DNA of 64,000 bases from Lineus longissimus (taxonomy: Eukaryota; Nemertea; Pilidiophora; Heteronemertea; Lineidae). The notes beneath the pieces are model-generated. The model searched no databases and was not told the DNA's origin. It was given only the letters and a program-made list of their open reading frames with translations. The DNA lies in contig NC_088319.1 of assembly GCF_910592395.1 (NCBI RefSeq), positions 12,588,001-12,652,000 on the forward strand, written 5' to 3'. Shown piece by piece: positions 1 through 11,456 of this stretch. A program made the position numbers and the translations under genes. Every line of letters starts with the position of its first letter. Within the stretch, counting starts at the first letter, position 1.

Positions 1-1186
1 AGGTCGGCGACAAAGTGCGTGTTGACCTTGACATCGTCATATTGAAGGCCATGCAGGAAGGTCACGGGGGATGGAATCCGAAAATGGCAGATGTAAGTTT
101 GTTTGTCCTGTTCACTGATAATGACAAAGGTTGCAATGTAAAATGAGGAATCTTCGAGAAATTTTACTGGTATATACCTCGCACCTCGGAGCCATTAGGC
201 ATTTGGGCTTATCGAAGATTCACTTCCCTTGTTTGGTTTTACGATCATGTTAAAAGTGTCTTCTTTCTCTTCCAGTACATTGGTCGAGTTGGTACAGTTC
301 ATCGGATAACTGAAAGAGGTGACGTGCGAGTGCAGTACGAAGGATGTGCCAACCGATGGACATTTCACGCCGGTGCCTTGACTAAGGTAATTGCAGTAGA
401 AACCTCCGTTTGCAGAAACTTAATTGCAAGGTGCACATGCTCTCTCCTTGAACTTATTTTAAGGACACAAAATTGGTCGTTTCCACTCAATCTAACTTTT
501 GTAAACAGGACAAATCCCTTAGGACAGTAGTTGTCTGTACCTAAGGTGTCCTTGTTAGAGAGCAGTAAAAACATGAGTGAGGTAAAAGTGACCATTAGTT
601 TCACCTCTGCAATTGTGCAGGTAGTAGTGTCAATATTTTGTGGAACTCATGAGTCAGCTGACGATGCCCCATCTCTCATTCAGATGGCCTTTCAGTTTCA
701 GCAACCTTCAAGTTTCTCACATTAATTTTTCATGTGGTTTCAGGTGCAGCAGTTTGCGGTTGGTGATATCGTGAAAATCTCAGACAATCTTCCCCAAGTC
801 AAGAGTCAGCAAAAAGATCACGGCGAATGGACAGATCAGATGAAGGCTGTAAGTTATGCATTCATGATATGATTTGGTGTCTTTGGTAGTGCGCTATTGT
901 CAGCCTAACATGACATAATCTAAGGAAAATATAAGTCATCAGCTTCCTCAAGCTTTCAGCTGCATTTTTGGAATATTTGTATGCATTACACAAAGTTTTA
1001 CTCATTCTTGATTGTTTTTTCAGGCTCTCGGCCAGACCGGTAAAGTGTTGAAGGTGTACGCTGACGGGGATCTTCGCGTTTCGGTGGCATCTCAGACCTG
1101 GACGTTCAATCCCGCCTGCTGCCATCTTGTCTTGCAGGTGACGCAAGACGTCAACAAGAGTGGCGTCCAGAAGAGGGAGGATGCAT
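1..1186 (+). CDS. MIB2: MIB2 exons for the Mib-repeat (ligand-binding) region
   Basis: Four exons (1-92, 276-386, 744-848, 1024-1186) encode two similar modules. The first runs VGDKVRVDLDIVILK ... RITERGDVRVQYEG ... RWTFHAGAL and the second VGDIVKISDN ... VLKVYADGDLRVSV ... WTFNPACC. Each has the G-x-V-x-x-I/V ... DG/GD-x-R-V ... W-T-F pattern of Mib repeats. In mind bomb proteins this region contributes to recognising Notch-ligand tails. The window opens mid-exon, two bases into a codon. Confidence 0.85.
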
Positions 1187-4100
1187 GTGAGTAGAGGGGA
1201 ACCACCATTAGCAGATACCTCTCTATTAAAGACACTGCATTTGACGATGGCATTTGATTGGCCCCCCCCCCCCACCCCCCAAAAAAAGATCCTAACTTAC
1301 TTTATACTGTAAACCGTAAATTTTTCTTGTCTTTTTTTATTTTTGCGAGTCATGAAAATTACCAAAAAAAATTAGATATTTAAGTTTTTATTTTGTTTTT
1401 TTCCAACCAAAAAGTCTTTAAGATTTTGATTTTCCCAAATTGTGTTAATTTGCAAAATTCACGACCATGAAACACCCGGGGAGATTTCATGCTTTCTAAT
1501 ATACTATTATCTTATCATTTCATGCAGCACCAATCAGCGCAATATTCCAGAAGATCATGGAGTTACAGAATCTCACCGGTCCAGACATCTTGGTGCGGGA
1601 AGCTGCGCAGGGACACCTACCGATGGTCAAGGAGATAGTCACAAAACACCCAGATAAGGTATGATGCTGAAAAAATCGATCTGGATGGCCAAGTCTCTTA
1701 AATGGAAGGTCAAATTTTCAAGCCCTGTTAGTACGGTAGCTCCTTCTGATTCAAGTGCAAGCTCTATGCATATGGGCAAGAATAGATTTAATCCATACTT
1801 GATATGGGGTACAGACTATCTTCTCACCAGGCATTGGGGATATAACATTACTCTGTGGGGGAACTCTCTAGGACAGACGACTTGATTACCAAAAATAGAC
1901 TAACTGTTTCATGTATATCTCAAAAACTGTGAACGCTGAAGAACAAAAAAAGTATCTTTTTCTAGGATTGTAATGAATAACATCAATTGATATTTCACCT
2001 CTCTGGTTCGGTAATTTTTGCAGATTGACCAGAAAAGTTCGGGTAAGACGGCGTTGCAAGTTGCTAGTCACCAAGGACACATAGAGTTAGTCAAGATGTT
2101 GGTGAACGCCGGGGCGAACCTCGAGTGCCAGGATGAAGATGGGGATACAGCTCTACATTATTCTGCATTTGGGTGAGTCAGCAGTAATACACACTCTCGT
2201 TAAAGGACTGTCGATTTGGCATAGTTGAAACATTGGTGCCTGTCACCCATGAGGTCCTGAGTTCCATTCCCAGACTGACTTTGCAGGCGTATATGCGATA
2301 GAGAGGGTAAATCACATCTGCTTACCCTCGGGTGCCCTGGTTTCCTCCTACAATACAAGTAGCTTGATTAATAGTAAATGAGCAAATAATTACCCGGATT
2401 AAACAAAAGAAGAAATGAAAGAAAGTACCCATTGGTGGAATTGCTTCAAAGATCCAAAAGTCAGCTAAATATCTCAGCTCTGAGTCAACTGTACAGGCCT
2501 ACTAACTTCACAAGAATGACTGGCTTGGTGCAAAACTTTAACTACTTGCACCAAAAGTGATGTCATGTTACTTGTATTTCTGTAGAATTTGGCTGGTTTC
2601 ATAGAAACGCTTTGGCATTCAGATCTAGGGAACCTGTCAGCTTCATTTTACCATAGTATCTCAAATTTTTAAAATGGCTTTTGGCGACTTTTGCATTAGA
2701 ATAGAACTCATCACTTGTTCATCTTCATTTGACATTTTGTCTCAAATCCATTTTCGGTCATTTTCAGGAACCAGCCTGAAGTCACTGAACTGTTACTGTC
2801 AAAAGGCAGTCAAATCAATGCCTTAAACAATGGAGGTTGTAGTACGCTCCATGTGGCCGTCAACAAGCAACACGTCAAATGTGTTAAAGTCTTACTCAAG
2901 CATAAATGTGATGTTAATATTCAGGTTAGTGAGTTCTTTTTCTTCTTCATATTTGTCTTCTTCTCCCAAAACTCCATCCAGCTTCAACAGATTGTGGATA
3001 GTTGACGGTAGACTCGAAAGTGTAGATAAATAGAAGTGTGCTTAAAATATTGAAAAAAAAAGTGAGAATGACAACAGTGAAGAGCTCAAATAAAAACTGG
3101 GGCTGTATGTACGGGGCAGTGTCCTTGCATTCTATTTTTGAATCCCCCTCCCCTGCTATGTAATCAAAGGATTGCCCCTCCCAACATGATGAAATGATAG
3201 TCCCACGCTTATTTCGAACTGGGGTCAAGACAAATATAACAATTACTCAAATTGTTATAACTACAATGTATTCTCATTCCTCCAAATTTCTAGGATTCCT
3301 ATGGAGATACTGCCTTACACGATGCCATCGGCAAGGACAACAAGGAAATTGTGGAAGTGTTGGCCAATCATCCTGGAGTTGACTTCAGCCTGAAGAATAA
3401 ACGCGGCTTCAACTGCCTGCATCATGCAGCATTGAAAGGAAATAGCCAGTAAGTACAATCTGTCACAGTCCCTACTTGGCCCGAGAAGTAAGAAGTCAGT
3501 TGTGACAGCTGGCAACCCACATTCAAAATTAGTTTTCTTTGAATTTTCTTTTATTCTTATTTCATGACTCGCCAGATTCATGTGTACAAGTTACAAAGAG
3601 AATAATCTTGGTTTGTTTGAAAGTCTGTTTTAAATCAATATGATAATTTTCCAGCGCAACAGAGAATATTCTTGCCAAGTGTCCCCACCTAGTGGACATC
3701 AAGAAGGAAGATGGTTTTGGTGCTCTACACCTCGCCTCTCTCAATGGCCATTGTGACGTCGCCGACATCTTGCTAGAGAAGGGGGGCGCCGACATTGAAA
3801 TTAAGAACAATCGACAGCAGACGCCGCTTTTGCTATCCGCGTCCCAGGGTCATGCGGCCATAGTGGAGTTGCTTGTGTCCAGAGGTAAGTTTTGATTAAA
3901 TAATTGTATTTGTCACTCTACTGTTACTTGCTTGTGTCGAGAGGTAAGTTTTGATTATTGTTACTTTGAATGCAAGGTATGTGCATTTACTAGAAAAAAT
4001 GTACTTCGTACTTCATATAACAATGAGCTACATATATGTACATGTTATTTCAGGAGCCAACATAGCACTAGAAGACGAAGATGGCGATACGTGCCTCCAC

Positions 4101-5239
4101 CTGGCGTTGATGCGACAAATCTTGCCAAATGAGGGCGAGGACTCCCCAGCCGTTGCGGAGATGAGGAACCAGCTTGGCTTATCGGAACAGGAAGGCCCGA
4201 CCAGCGCCATTATTGCCGCTTTCCTTGCCCAGAAGGGGGCATCGCTTAGTCATAAGAACAAGCAGGGCAAGGCGGCGCTGGACTTGGTGACGGATGGAAA
4301 GATTGTAGATCTGATACAGAAATTCTCCTCGCCAAGGTTGGTACTAATTTGTTTATTGCTCCAGAGGTCAATGAAACATCTAGTCAATGTAGATTTACTC
4401 CTTGTTGTGGTAAAAGTACTCTTTATTTGTTAGGAAGAGTAAGAAATGTCTGCCAAATTGTCAGACCATAATTGATTGGCAGTGACATGCCTTGTCATCT
4501 TGAATCAAACAAAATCTCAGTCGCTGGTTTCACGTATTGTTTCAGTGTCGAAGAAGAAGAAGAGGAGGAAAAAGTCGACTGTATGGTTTGCTGCGATGAC
4601 ATCGCCACAGTCAAGTTTGAGCCGTGCAATCATAAGATCGTCTGCAGTGACTGCTGCATCAAGATGAAGAAATGCCTCGTCTGTCAGGAGATTATCGTTA
4701 GCAAGATTGACCGAGGTAAATACTGTAGTCTGCTCCTAGATTTTGAGAAATGTTGCATATCAGTTTATCACTCTCAAGTTTTCTTGGAATTTTCTTAAAC
4801 CTACCTCATATACATCTTTGTGCCATGTCTCACTGTTTTGATCCATTCATTCAAAACATCACTCCGACCATGACTGATATTTTCGTGGTATTTTTTTTTT
4901 TCGTGGTATTTTCATCCCCATCTATGGCAACCAATAACGTTTGTATTAAAGATCTTTCTCATTCTCCAGTCTGATGTGAAGTTATTTTTTTCATTGCTTT
5001 CAGAAAACAAGTTCATTGATCGTCAGCGCCCTGTTGACCAAGAAAACAACGCCACCATACAGGAACTACAGAAACAAATGCAGGATATGGAAGATACGAT
5101 CAACTGCTCGATTTGTCTTGAGAACAAGCGAAACGTTGCGTTCCTGTGCGGACACAGCGCGTGCTCGATCTGTGCCATGCCACTGAAGACATGCCACATG
5201 TGTCGCAAACCAATTACCAAGAGAATTAATCTGTTTTGA
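1..5239 (+). CDS. MIB2: MIB2-like E3 ubiquitin-protein ligase mind bomb, 5'-truncated gene (12 exons in window)
   Basis: Mind bomb proteins are RING E3 ligases that ubiquitinate Delta/Jagged ligands and drive their endocytosis in Notch signalling. Exons read by splice signals and frame: 1-92, 276-386, 744-848, 1024-1186, 1528-1658, 2024-2172, 2768-2924, 3294-3448, 3655-3884, 4054-4336, 4546-4715, 5004-5239 (TGA stop). All junctions are GT-AG and the 11 complete exons total 630 codons including the stop. Order seen: two Mib repeats, a run of ankyrin repeats, a first RING (CMVCCDD... C..C), a short Gln-rich linker, and a C-terminal RING (CSICLENKRNVAFLCGH). Two RINGs fit MIB2 rather than MIB1, which has three. 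About 660 residues are present; family members are near 1000, so the N-terminal MIB/HERC2-ZZ-MIB/HERC2 part lies outside the window. The MIB2 versus MIB1 assignment is inference from RING number; the mind bomb family call is firm. Confidence 0.93.
1528..4336 (+). CDS. MIB2: MIB2 exons for the ankyrin-repeat region
   Basis: Six exons (1528-1658, 2024-2172, 2768-2924, 3294-3448, 3655-3884, 4054-4336) encode consecutive ankyrin repeats with the G-x-T-A/P-L-H-x-A signature, e.g. SGKTALQVASHQGHIELVK, DGDTALHYSAFGNQPEV, YGDTALHDAIGKDNKEI, DGFGALHLASLNGHCDV, RQQTPLLLSASQGHAAIV and DGDTCLHLAL. The last repeat is interrupted by an acidic insert with NEGEDSPAVAEMRNQLG, as in other mind bomb proteins. 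Confidence 0.9.
2200..2362 (+). repeat. Degraded tRNA-derived SINE-like fragment in MIB2 intron 6
   Basis: A stretch resembles a pol III tRNA head: TTGGCATAGTTGAAA as box A-like, then GTCCTGAGTTCCATTCC as box B-like about 45 bases later. A body with CCTGGTTTCCTCCTACAA follows, a phrase often seen in animal SINE bodies. No intact tRNA fold is possible. Family and boundaries are not certain. Confidence 0.45.
3869..3957 (+). repeat. 30-bp direct duplication carrying a second copy of the exon 9 splice donor
   Basis: Positions 3869-3898, which span the end of MIB2 exon 9 and its donor, recur at 3928-3957 with one mismatch and a 59-bp offset. The copy includes an intact AGAG/GTAAGT donor at 3943/3944. 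Use of the second donor would read straight into a stop just after the first donor, so it would not make full-length protein. Confidence 0.8.
4546..5239 (+). CDS. MIB2: MIB2 exons for the two RING fingers and C-terminus
   Basis: Exon 4546-4715 encodes an acidic run followed by RING 1 (CMVCCDDIATVKFEPCNHKI, then CSDCC and CLVCQ). Exon 5004-5239 encodes a helical Gln/Glu-rich linker (ENNATIQELQKQMQDMEDT), then the C-terminal RING (CSICLENKRNVAFLCGHSA, then C..C and CHMCRKPI), ending ITKRINLF before TGA. The second RING ends right at the C-terminus, the usual mind bomb arrangement for the catalytic RING. Confidence 0.9.
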
Positions 5240-5302
5240 AATTGTGGGTGGAAAAATACTGAGAATTTTTTTGACAGATTTCAACGAGGTGTTTTAAATA
5301 AA
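5240..5302 (+). terminator. MIB2 3' UTR start and candidate poly(A) signal
   Basis: After the TGA at 5237-5239, a canonical AATAAA lies at 5297-5302, about 58 bases downstream. This is the first such hexamer after the stop. The actual cleavage site cannot be read from sequence. Confidence 0.5.
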
Positions 5303-6432
5303 TCTGTTTTAAACTTGCCAATGAAGATGTCCTGTAAAATTCTGAAATGATGTTTGGAGAATTTTTCAATGCGAGAAATAGTAAAATTCTGGGCACTGAA
5401 AGAGTTAATAGTGCAGGAGATGACCAAGTCTTAACCCCACGCCCTTTTCTGCACAGGTGGTTGCTGATAAATTGGTCCTGTGTATATGCATCTTAGTCCT
5501 TCGACAACATACACCATCCTAATCCTATTGACGCCCTCTTTAGTAAGAGGTTAAAACTTTGTCTTACACCTAGTAGTAGTACATAGTCGACACTTCTCAA
5601 ACTTTCCACTCGGGTGAGAACCAGAGTCCACTGAGCAACATTCAAGTTTTGAGAAAAATGGAATAGGCCTGGGTCCACACAACGTAAAAGAAAAGTGGAG
5701 TGCTGCCATCTATGAGGAAATGGATGAAACTACATCAATGAGCCTCTGCCAGAAAACAATGTTCAGTGTCTGACGAAACAATGTTCAGTGTCTGACGTTG
5801 CTACATGCCCTTTTCATTTTTGACCAACTTGTCACTTATTGGACTCTGGTGCTCACTGCCTTGATGTAGCTTTATAGAGCGTCTCTAAGACAATCGTAAA
5901 TGTACGTATGTTAAATGAAATTGTTCGATCAATTTAGAGGGTCCAATAACTTCTGTGTGGTGCACTATTACATTGATACTAATGCATTTATATTTAGCCT
6001 AATTGGTAAAACGTAGCAATCCTTGTATATCTATCGCTGTTGCCGTTGCTAACGATTCAATCACTGTTGTAAAGCTAACATAGGCAGGTTAATTTCAGTA
6101 GCTCTGAACATGTTTGATAACAACTGTAAACTATGTAGCTGGAAGAGTAGTCCAAGCAACACAGGGATGTAAAATTTCCGATTTTAGGCAATTCTATTTC
6201 ACACCTCTCAATTTCACCAGTCACAAAAGATTTGGTAGTCTGTCTATCGTTACTGGAAAGCCGTTTGCCATTTTAGCACGGTCGGGTGATTGGGTTCCAT
6301 GCCGACTGGGTGACTGGGGAAAGCCATTGAAACAAAATCAGCCAATCAAAGAATTTTCATTGTGATATATCGTGAAATCTTCCTTTGTAGTTAAAAACGA
6401 AAAGGCCAGTATAGTATATTGTTTCGAATATA
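5303..6432. other. Intergenic stretch, no gene recognised
   Basis: No coding signature with splice support is visible. A 22-bp tandem duplication built on AACAATGTTCAGTGTCTGAC sits near 5755-5800. It may partly be a long MIB2 3' UTR. Confidence 0.5.
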
Positions 6433-6661
6433 CAGGGTGGGTCAATAAAAAAGTAATCCAAAAGTAAAGGGTTAATACGTCCAGGATAATTATTCTGTTA
6501 TCATTGTGCTAAGCGATGCATGGTCAGAGCATTGTTATCAATAAGTCAGTGGATGAGTTATAGCTTTTACATCATGACTCGACTATAATTTTTTTTAAAT
6601 ATGATTATCCTAGACGTAATAACCATTTACCTCTTGATTACCTTTTTATTGACTCGCCCTG
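6433..6661. mobile_element. MITE, 229 bp, ~60-bp terminal inverted repeats, TA target duplication
   Basis: The left end CAGGGTGGGTCAATAAAAA is matched by the reverse complement of the right end (TTTTTATTGACTCGCCCTG). The pairing continues for about 60 bases through GTAATC and ACGTC[C/T]AGGATAAT. TA dinucleotides flank both ends (6431-6432 and 6662-6663). A TA duplication and a CAGGG start are typical of non-autonomous Tc1/mariner-type elements. No transposase ORF is present. Confidence 0.85.
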
Positions 6662-6663
6662 TA

Positions 6664-7833
6664 CTGTCTCAGCAAATGTTGTAGTTCTTTGATATTCACT
6701 GAACAGTGGCTAATTTATATCATTTCTTCTACTTCACAATTTTACAGTTATTGTGTTGTATTGTCAGTTTTTCGCATATCTTTACATTTTCAATGAAGGA
6801 CCTATATACTACATGAATGTGCCCAATTTGGCTTGTAAGAATTGTATTTTGATGAATTTGCCAACAACTAATAGATCGTGTGGTATATTTTTGTGCCAGT
6901 TTTTGCTATGATGATGATTTGGTTTGTTCTGTTGGTAGGTCTTGAGATTGCTTCATCGTAGCAGTGTGAAATGTTCGTCTGTATAATCAACATTGTTGTT
7001 TGAAAGATTAGGATTTGGAGACTGGGAGGCGCAAAAATTTATCTAACTCTCTTCCAAAATTAGTCAAGCCTCGGCACACGCTGCCATTTTTCTGTGCAAA
7101 AAACCTGCTTTAGCTGAGAAAAATTGCAGCTACTCTGTGATAATAATCACTGCGCCTGGCATAATGTCTGTCGAAATAAATTTTATGTGTATCTTTGACT
7201 TACCCGACCCCAGTCTTCTCAATCTTAAGGTTAACCTGAAACCAGTTACCAAGTAACAGTATAGCCTTGTATGTATTGTACATAGTGTGAGCCTTTACAT
7301 CTGATTTCCTGCTTAATCAAGAATCAATAAAGACTATTCATTGTCAATTCTTGGTAATCAAGAATAAATAAAGACAAGTCTTTATCAATTCCTGGTTTAA
7401 TCAATATTGGATTTGTAAAAAGTCTCCTGATTGGAGGAAATATGAATGTGTCAGTTTCTCGGCCAATCGGGTAATTTGGTACACATTGGAAAGTGACCCG
7501 TTCCCCCTGAGGGATGTCTTTTTGTACAGTAGCTTCTTTTTGATAGTAATCTTGTAAATTTGTTTCACTTTTGTGTGAGTAATTTAATAGTGATTGTACA
7601 GTAACATTGTGTAGCGTTGTGAGTCCTGAGCTATTATAGTCCATGTTATGAAGCTTGTACAGTAGTCAGTGATGTTGTATGCTCCTATCTAATAAACACA
7701 CCTTGAAACAATGACATTAAGGGGTACGCCATTTGTAATTACTGGTGGTCCAGGAAAATAGAAATGCAATCCTACACAATGCCGTAGTGCAGTAATCGTG
7801 CACATGAATTTGATGAGACAGTATTTGTAAAGC
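6664..7833. other. Intergenic stretch with a ~42-bp tandem duplication (7316-7398)
   Basis: No gene is recognised. At 7316-7355 and 7356-7398 a unit beginning AATCAAGAATMAATAAAGAC is repeated twice with several differences; each copy holds an AATAAA-like hexamer. The rest is unremarkable A+T-rich DNA. Confidence 0.5.
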
Positions 7834-8092
7834 TGTCTACAAAACGGCATTGTCTACACAACAACATTGTCTACACAACAGCATTGTCTACACAGCAGCA
7901 TTGTCTACACAACAGCATTGTCTACACAACAGCATTGTCTACACAACAGCATTGTCTACACAGCAGCATTGTCTACACAACAGAATTGTCTGCACAGCAG
8001 CATTGTCTACACAACAGCATTGTCTACACAACAGCATTGTCTACACAACAGCATTGTCTACACAACAGCATTGTCTACACAACAGCATTGTT
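7834..8092. repeat. 17-bp minisatellite, about 15 copies
   Basis: The unit ACAACAGCATTGTCTAC repeats head to tail with few changes (first copies AAAACGG and ACAACAAC variants, one TGCAC variant near 7990). Because 17 is not a multiple of 3 and the unit lacks stops, all three forward frames stay open and give a false ORF of repeated STQQHCLHNSIVYTTAL-type peptide. I do not regard it as coding. Confidence 0.95.
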
Positions 8093-9010
8093 GACTTTTC
8101 GTTCTTTGTGGTCAAATTTGTGATGCTGTTCATTGATATTTCAGTATTTGTGTAAATAGTTTCTTGACTTCCACAAGCATACATTGCTGTACTCCTTATT
8201 TGACAAAGTACTACAATTTTCGTCATGGCAGAATCTTGTGAGTTAATTCAGCTGATAAGGTTGACTTCTTGTTGTCTGATTAAAGTGTGTTAACCTTATA
8301 TTACATGTATCTGTTGCATAATCAGATAGGTTTTGTGATTTATCTATGTGCTCTTAGTTGAAATTGGTTCAAAACAGTCTAAGCTTGATTGTCAAGGGTT
8401 AAATTTTCATAAGTTCGATTGTTAGAGTTAATATTGAATTTCCTGATGACATTGTCATTTTTTCATCTATGTTCTCTAAATAGCATTAAACTCTACCAGC
8501 TTCTGGTTTCAATAGTCAGCTTACTTCAGTAGCCATATCAAAATAATGAAAGGCAGTGACACAGAGCAGGGGTGTGGGCTTGGGGGAGTGTATGGGGTGT
8601 CCCAAAAAACACTTTTCAAAAGTTTACTTTTTGACATCCTTGAAAGACCATGGTTATTCCCAGATGCCAGGATTCTGGTCCTTAGATTTATGATTTTTGT
8701 CTGGAGGAGGGCCCCAATACCCTCAAAAGTCTTCAAACTAAATCGGGGTTTTTTTTCCGCTCACCCTGCATAATGGACAGATTGTTTTGATCCAAACTTT
8801 AGTGTATATTTTCTTAATCAATGCCTTCCTTTTCTAATACGAATGCTTGTACCTTTTTTCACATGTCTGCAGCTGTACAAGATCTTTGCTTAATAAATAG
8901 ATAATATATGTGAAAGAAGAAGGGAGTCTGCATTTCTTTTAGTGCTGTGGATCAAAGCTTGGGAGAGGAATGCCCGAAAATCAGGAAGCCAGTATAGCTG
9001 TCCTACTATA
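8093..9010. other. Intergenic stretch, no gene recognised
   Basis: No exon-like ORF with splice sites and no repeat beyond short homopolymers is visible. Confidence 0.5.
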
Positions 9011-9225
9011 TCTGGTTGTGACGCTGTCCCTGGTCATACCTCTTCTGGTTGTGACACTGTCCCTGGTCATACCTCTTCTGGTTGTGGCACTGTCCCTGGT
9101 CATACCTCCTCTGGTTGTGACACTGTCCCTGGTCATACCTCCTCTGGTTGTGACACTGTCCCTGGTCATACCACTTCTGGTTGTGACACTGTCCCTGGTC
9201 ATACCTCTTCTGGTTGTGACACTGA
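9011..9225. repeat. 33-bp minisatellite, about 6.5 copies
   Basis: Copies start at 9011, 9044, 9077, 9110, 9143, 9176 and 9209 (partial). Each runs TCTGGTTGTGACACTGTCCC followed by TGGTCATACC and three bases, with one or two substitutions. The period is a multiple of 3, so open frames run through on both strands; these are by-products. Confidence 0.95.
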
Positions 9226-10160
9226 TCAAGTATGTGCTTTGAGAGGATGAGACGATGACCCTGTCAGTAGATTGTGATCTTTTCCTTCGAATGTTGCTGT
9301 CTGGTTCTGACATGGTCCTGACCTGCGAGGCTGCCCATTCTGGTTATAGCACGGCCCCTAAAAATAATGCTGCTCCTTTGGGTTGTGACGCAGTCCCTGA
9401 TACAATGGGTGATATATGAATAAAAACTATTCAAAAAGCCCTCGTGTAAATGTACAAGGAGTTATAGATAAAAGCATCTTCTACTCTTTATTCATATCTC
9501 CAATCATCTTCAGGTTGTGACCTTGCCCTGATACTCCGCCTCTCTATCTGTCTCTGTATGCTGTCCGTCCAGTGTCACAACTGGACGGGACGGCCGGCCC
9601 TGTTTGTGTGCAGGGCTGGAGAGGAAACGTTAACCCGTAATTTCCTCAGGATGCCTTAGCTGGTGTCAAGCCAAGAAGTGCTGCCTCTGCATGATGTGGC
9701 ACATCTCCTGATGTGCTTCCCTCAGGTGACATCCTAACCCCTGATATGCTGTTCCATAAGGCACTGGCATTGCCCATGGTCTACTTGGTACATTTTCCTT
9801 AGCTTGTGACCCGGCCCCTGGTATATCACACTTCTCTGTTATGATACCCTTGATGATGGTCCTTCCGGATCTGACACAGCCCCTGATACACGAAAACTTC
9901 AAGCTGTGACGTCTGTGATATCCCGATGCGAAAATGTCCCCGATATGTTATCACTTCAGTTCAGACGGACACTAGTACTGTCCGTGATACACTAGTTCTT
10001 TAGGCTGTGACGATGTCCCTATCAAGCTGTGACAATTTCCATATATGAAAATCTCTTCCCTTCAGGATGTCGACACTAGTGAAATACTAGAATTCTCCTG
10101 ATACTCTAGTTCTCAAGCTGTGACAATGTCCCTGGTGTGCTATTCAATTAAGCTGTAGGC
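9226..10160. repeat. Degenerate dispersed repeat zone sharing the GTTGTGAC core
   Basis: Downstream of the 33-bp array, diverged single units recur, e.g. GGTTGTGACGCAGTCCCTGA (9381), GGTTGTGACCTTGCCCTGAT (9513), AGCTTGTGACCCGGCCCCTG (9802), GGCTGTGACGATGTCCCT (10003) and AGCTGTGACAATGTCCCTGG (10116). They look like an old, decayed version of the same satellite. No gene is recognised. Confidence 0.7.
9408..9501. mobile_element. Short foldback element (MITE-like), first of a pair in the window
   Basis: The left end GGTGATATATGAATAAA pairs with the right end TTTATTCATATCTCC. The interior is similar, in reverse complement, to the element at 57335-57452 (shared GATGCTTTTATCTA-like, ACTCC[A/T]TGTACATTTACAC and AATAAAGAGTAG segments). 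Two copies of the same terminal-inverted-repeat family therefore sit about 48 kb apart in opposite orientation. Confidence 0.7.
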
Positions 10161-11456
10161 AGTGTTCCTGACATCGTCTTTCTTGACTGACCAGAATCTC
10201 GTAATATTCATACATCATACACTTATACATTTATACTTCCTAGTTTTATCTGTCAATTGGTATAACACATGTTGCCACACCTTACTCTACACGTGTATGG
10301 TACACGTGTGGACAGATCGATCAGCTGGTTCCGTGAAACCTACGCCGTGCACGGTAGACCTATATACGAGGTAATAGGGAGTTTTCGCATAGCCCCCGTA
10401 ACGCAAACGATAACGCCTAATTCATCACCGTTACATGTATCAGGAGACCGAACAATGGGATAGGTGTTCACTTTGACGTTTCGGGAGTTTTGGTAAAACT
10501 ATTTCTTGTCCGAATCGGCGTAAACTGGCCGTTTAGCCGGGGATCCTAGCTTGACTGTTCTAGTCAGAAAATGGAATTCAAAACCACCCAGGTGATGGAA
10601 AGGTCTGCACTGACGGTCTGTATGCTACGGTATAGAGGTAAAACACATGCTGATCGATCGTGAATTTAAAATATGGTCGTGCTTTGATGACACATCTGTT
10701 TCCACAAGCCAGCTACCGGGGAGGAGTGTGAGGCGTCATCACTATAATAAGAAAATGAATTGTGCGCTATATGCGCCTGAACAAAATTTTCCGGAACAAT
10801 TGGAGGACAAACGGGTTATTTAGATCGCTGCTGCCCGCGATTTCAATCGCTTCACTAGCAGAGAACCAAATGATATGTTTGCATTCTATTTTACGGGGCC
10901 ATTGGGACTTTATATTTTGATCAGTACCTGAATCAACACCGGTATAAACGGCACTGGAGTAGAAACTTTGACGACACCACGCAGAGGACATCTTCATACG
11001 AGGTGTGGAGAAGAAGTAAAGACATGGAGTCGGAGTCGATACACTCATAATTTGACATAAAGGTTGTGCCAGCTTCTCTGGATTAACAGTTGTGTCTATT
11101 TTTGAGGAAATCGGAACGTTAAAGCGTTTTACAAACTTGTGCCGATTGAGAGCATAGACAGAAGTAGGAAAGCCATATTAATCGAGAGACTTTTCGCCTC
11201 CTATCAAGAATCAAACTTTGCGTAGAAACTTTGGCGACACCACAGGGAAAGTAGGACTTACGGTGAAGGAGGTTCATGGACATGTCGTGAACGAGTCCAG
11301 TCCGTCAAATTCCGGTCGCAGTGGATAAGGGAACGATCGCCGAGTCAAGCTCTACGTCCTCTATATCTTCAGGCCGACGCAAATCGGCTACCTCGGCAGC
11401 GTAGCAGTACCGCTGGCTGTGTTCAAAATTTCGACAGACGACGGATAAAACAAAAA
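10161..11456. other. Region upstream of the LicD-like gene; contains a 20-bp direct repeat
   Basis: No exon is recognised. The segment AGAAACTTTGACGACACCAC at 10961-10980 recurs at 11224-11243 with one change. The second copy lies about 210 bp before the LicD ATG, so it may be 5' UTR or promoter sequence. No TATA or other defined core promoter element could be assigned. Confidence 0.5.

Noticed and set aside
7834-8092. CRISPR-like regular spacing
   Set aside because: Units are contiguous with no unique spacers, and the genome is clearly animal.
7850-8155. Open frames encoding a repeated Gln/His/Leu peptide
   Set aside because: By-product of a stop-free 17-bp tandem repeat; all three frames give the same peptide, and no start context or splice support exists.
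8942-9313. Threonine/serine- or valine-rich ORFs on both strands
   Set aside because: They follow the 33-bp tandem repeat, whose period is a multiple of three; no motif or flanking gene structure.
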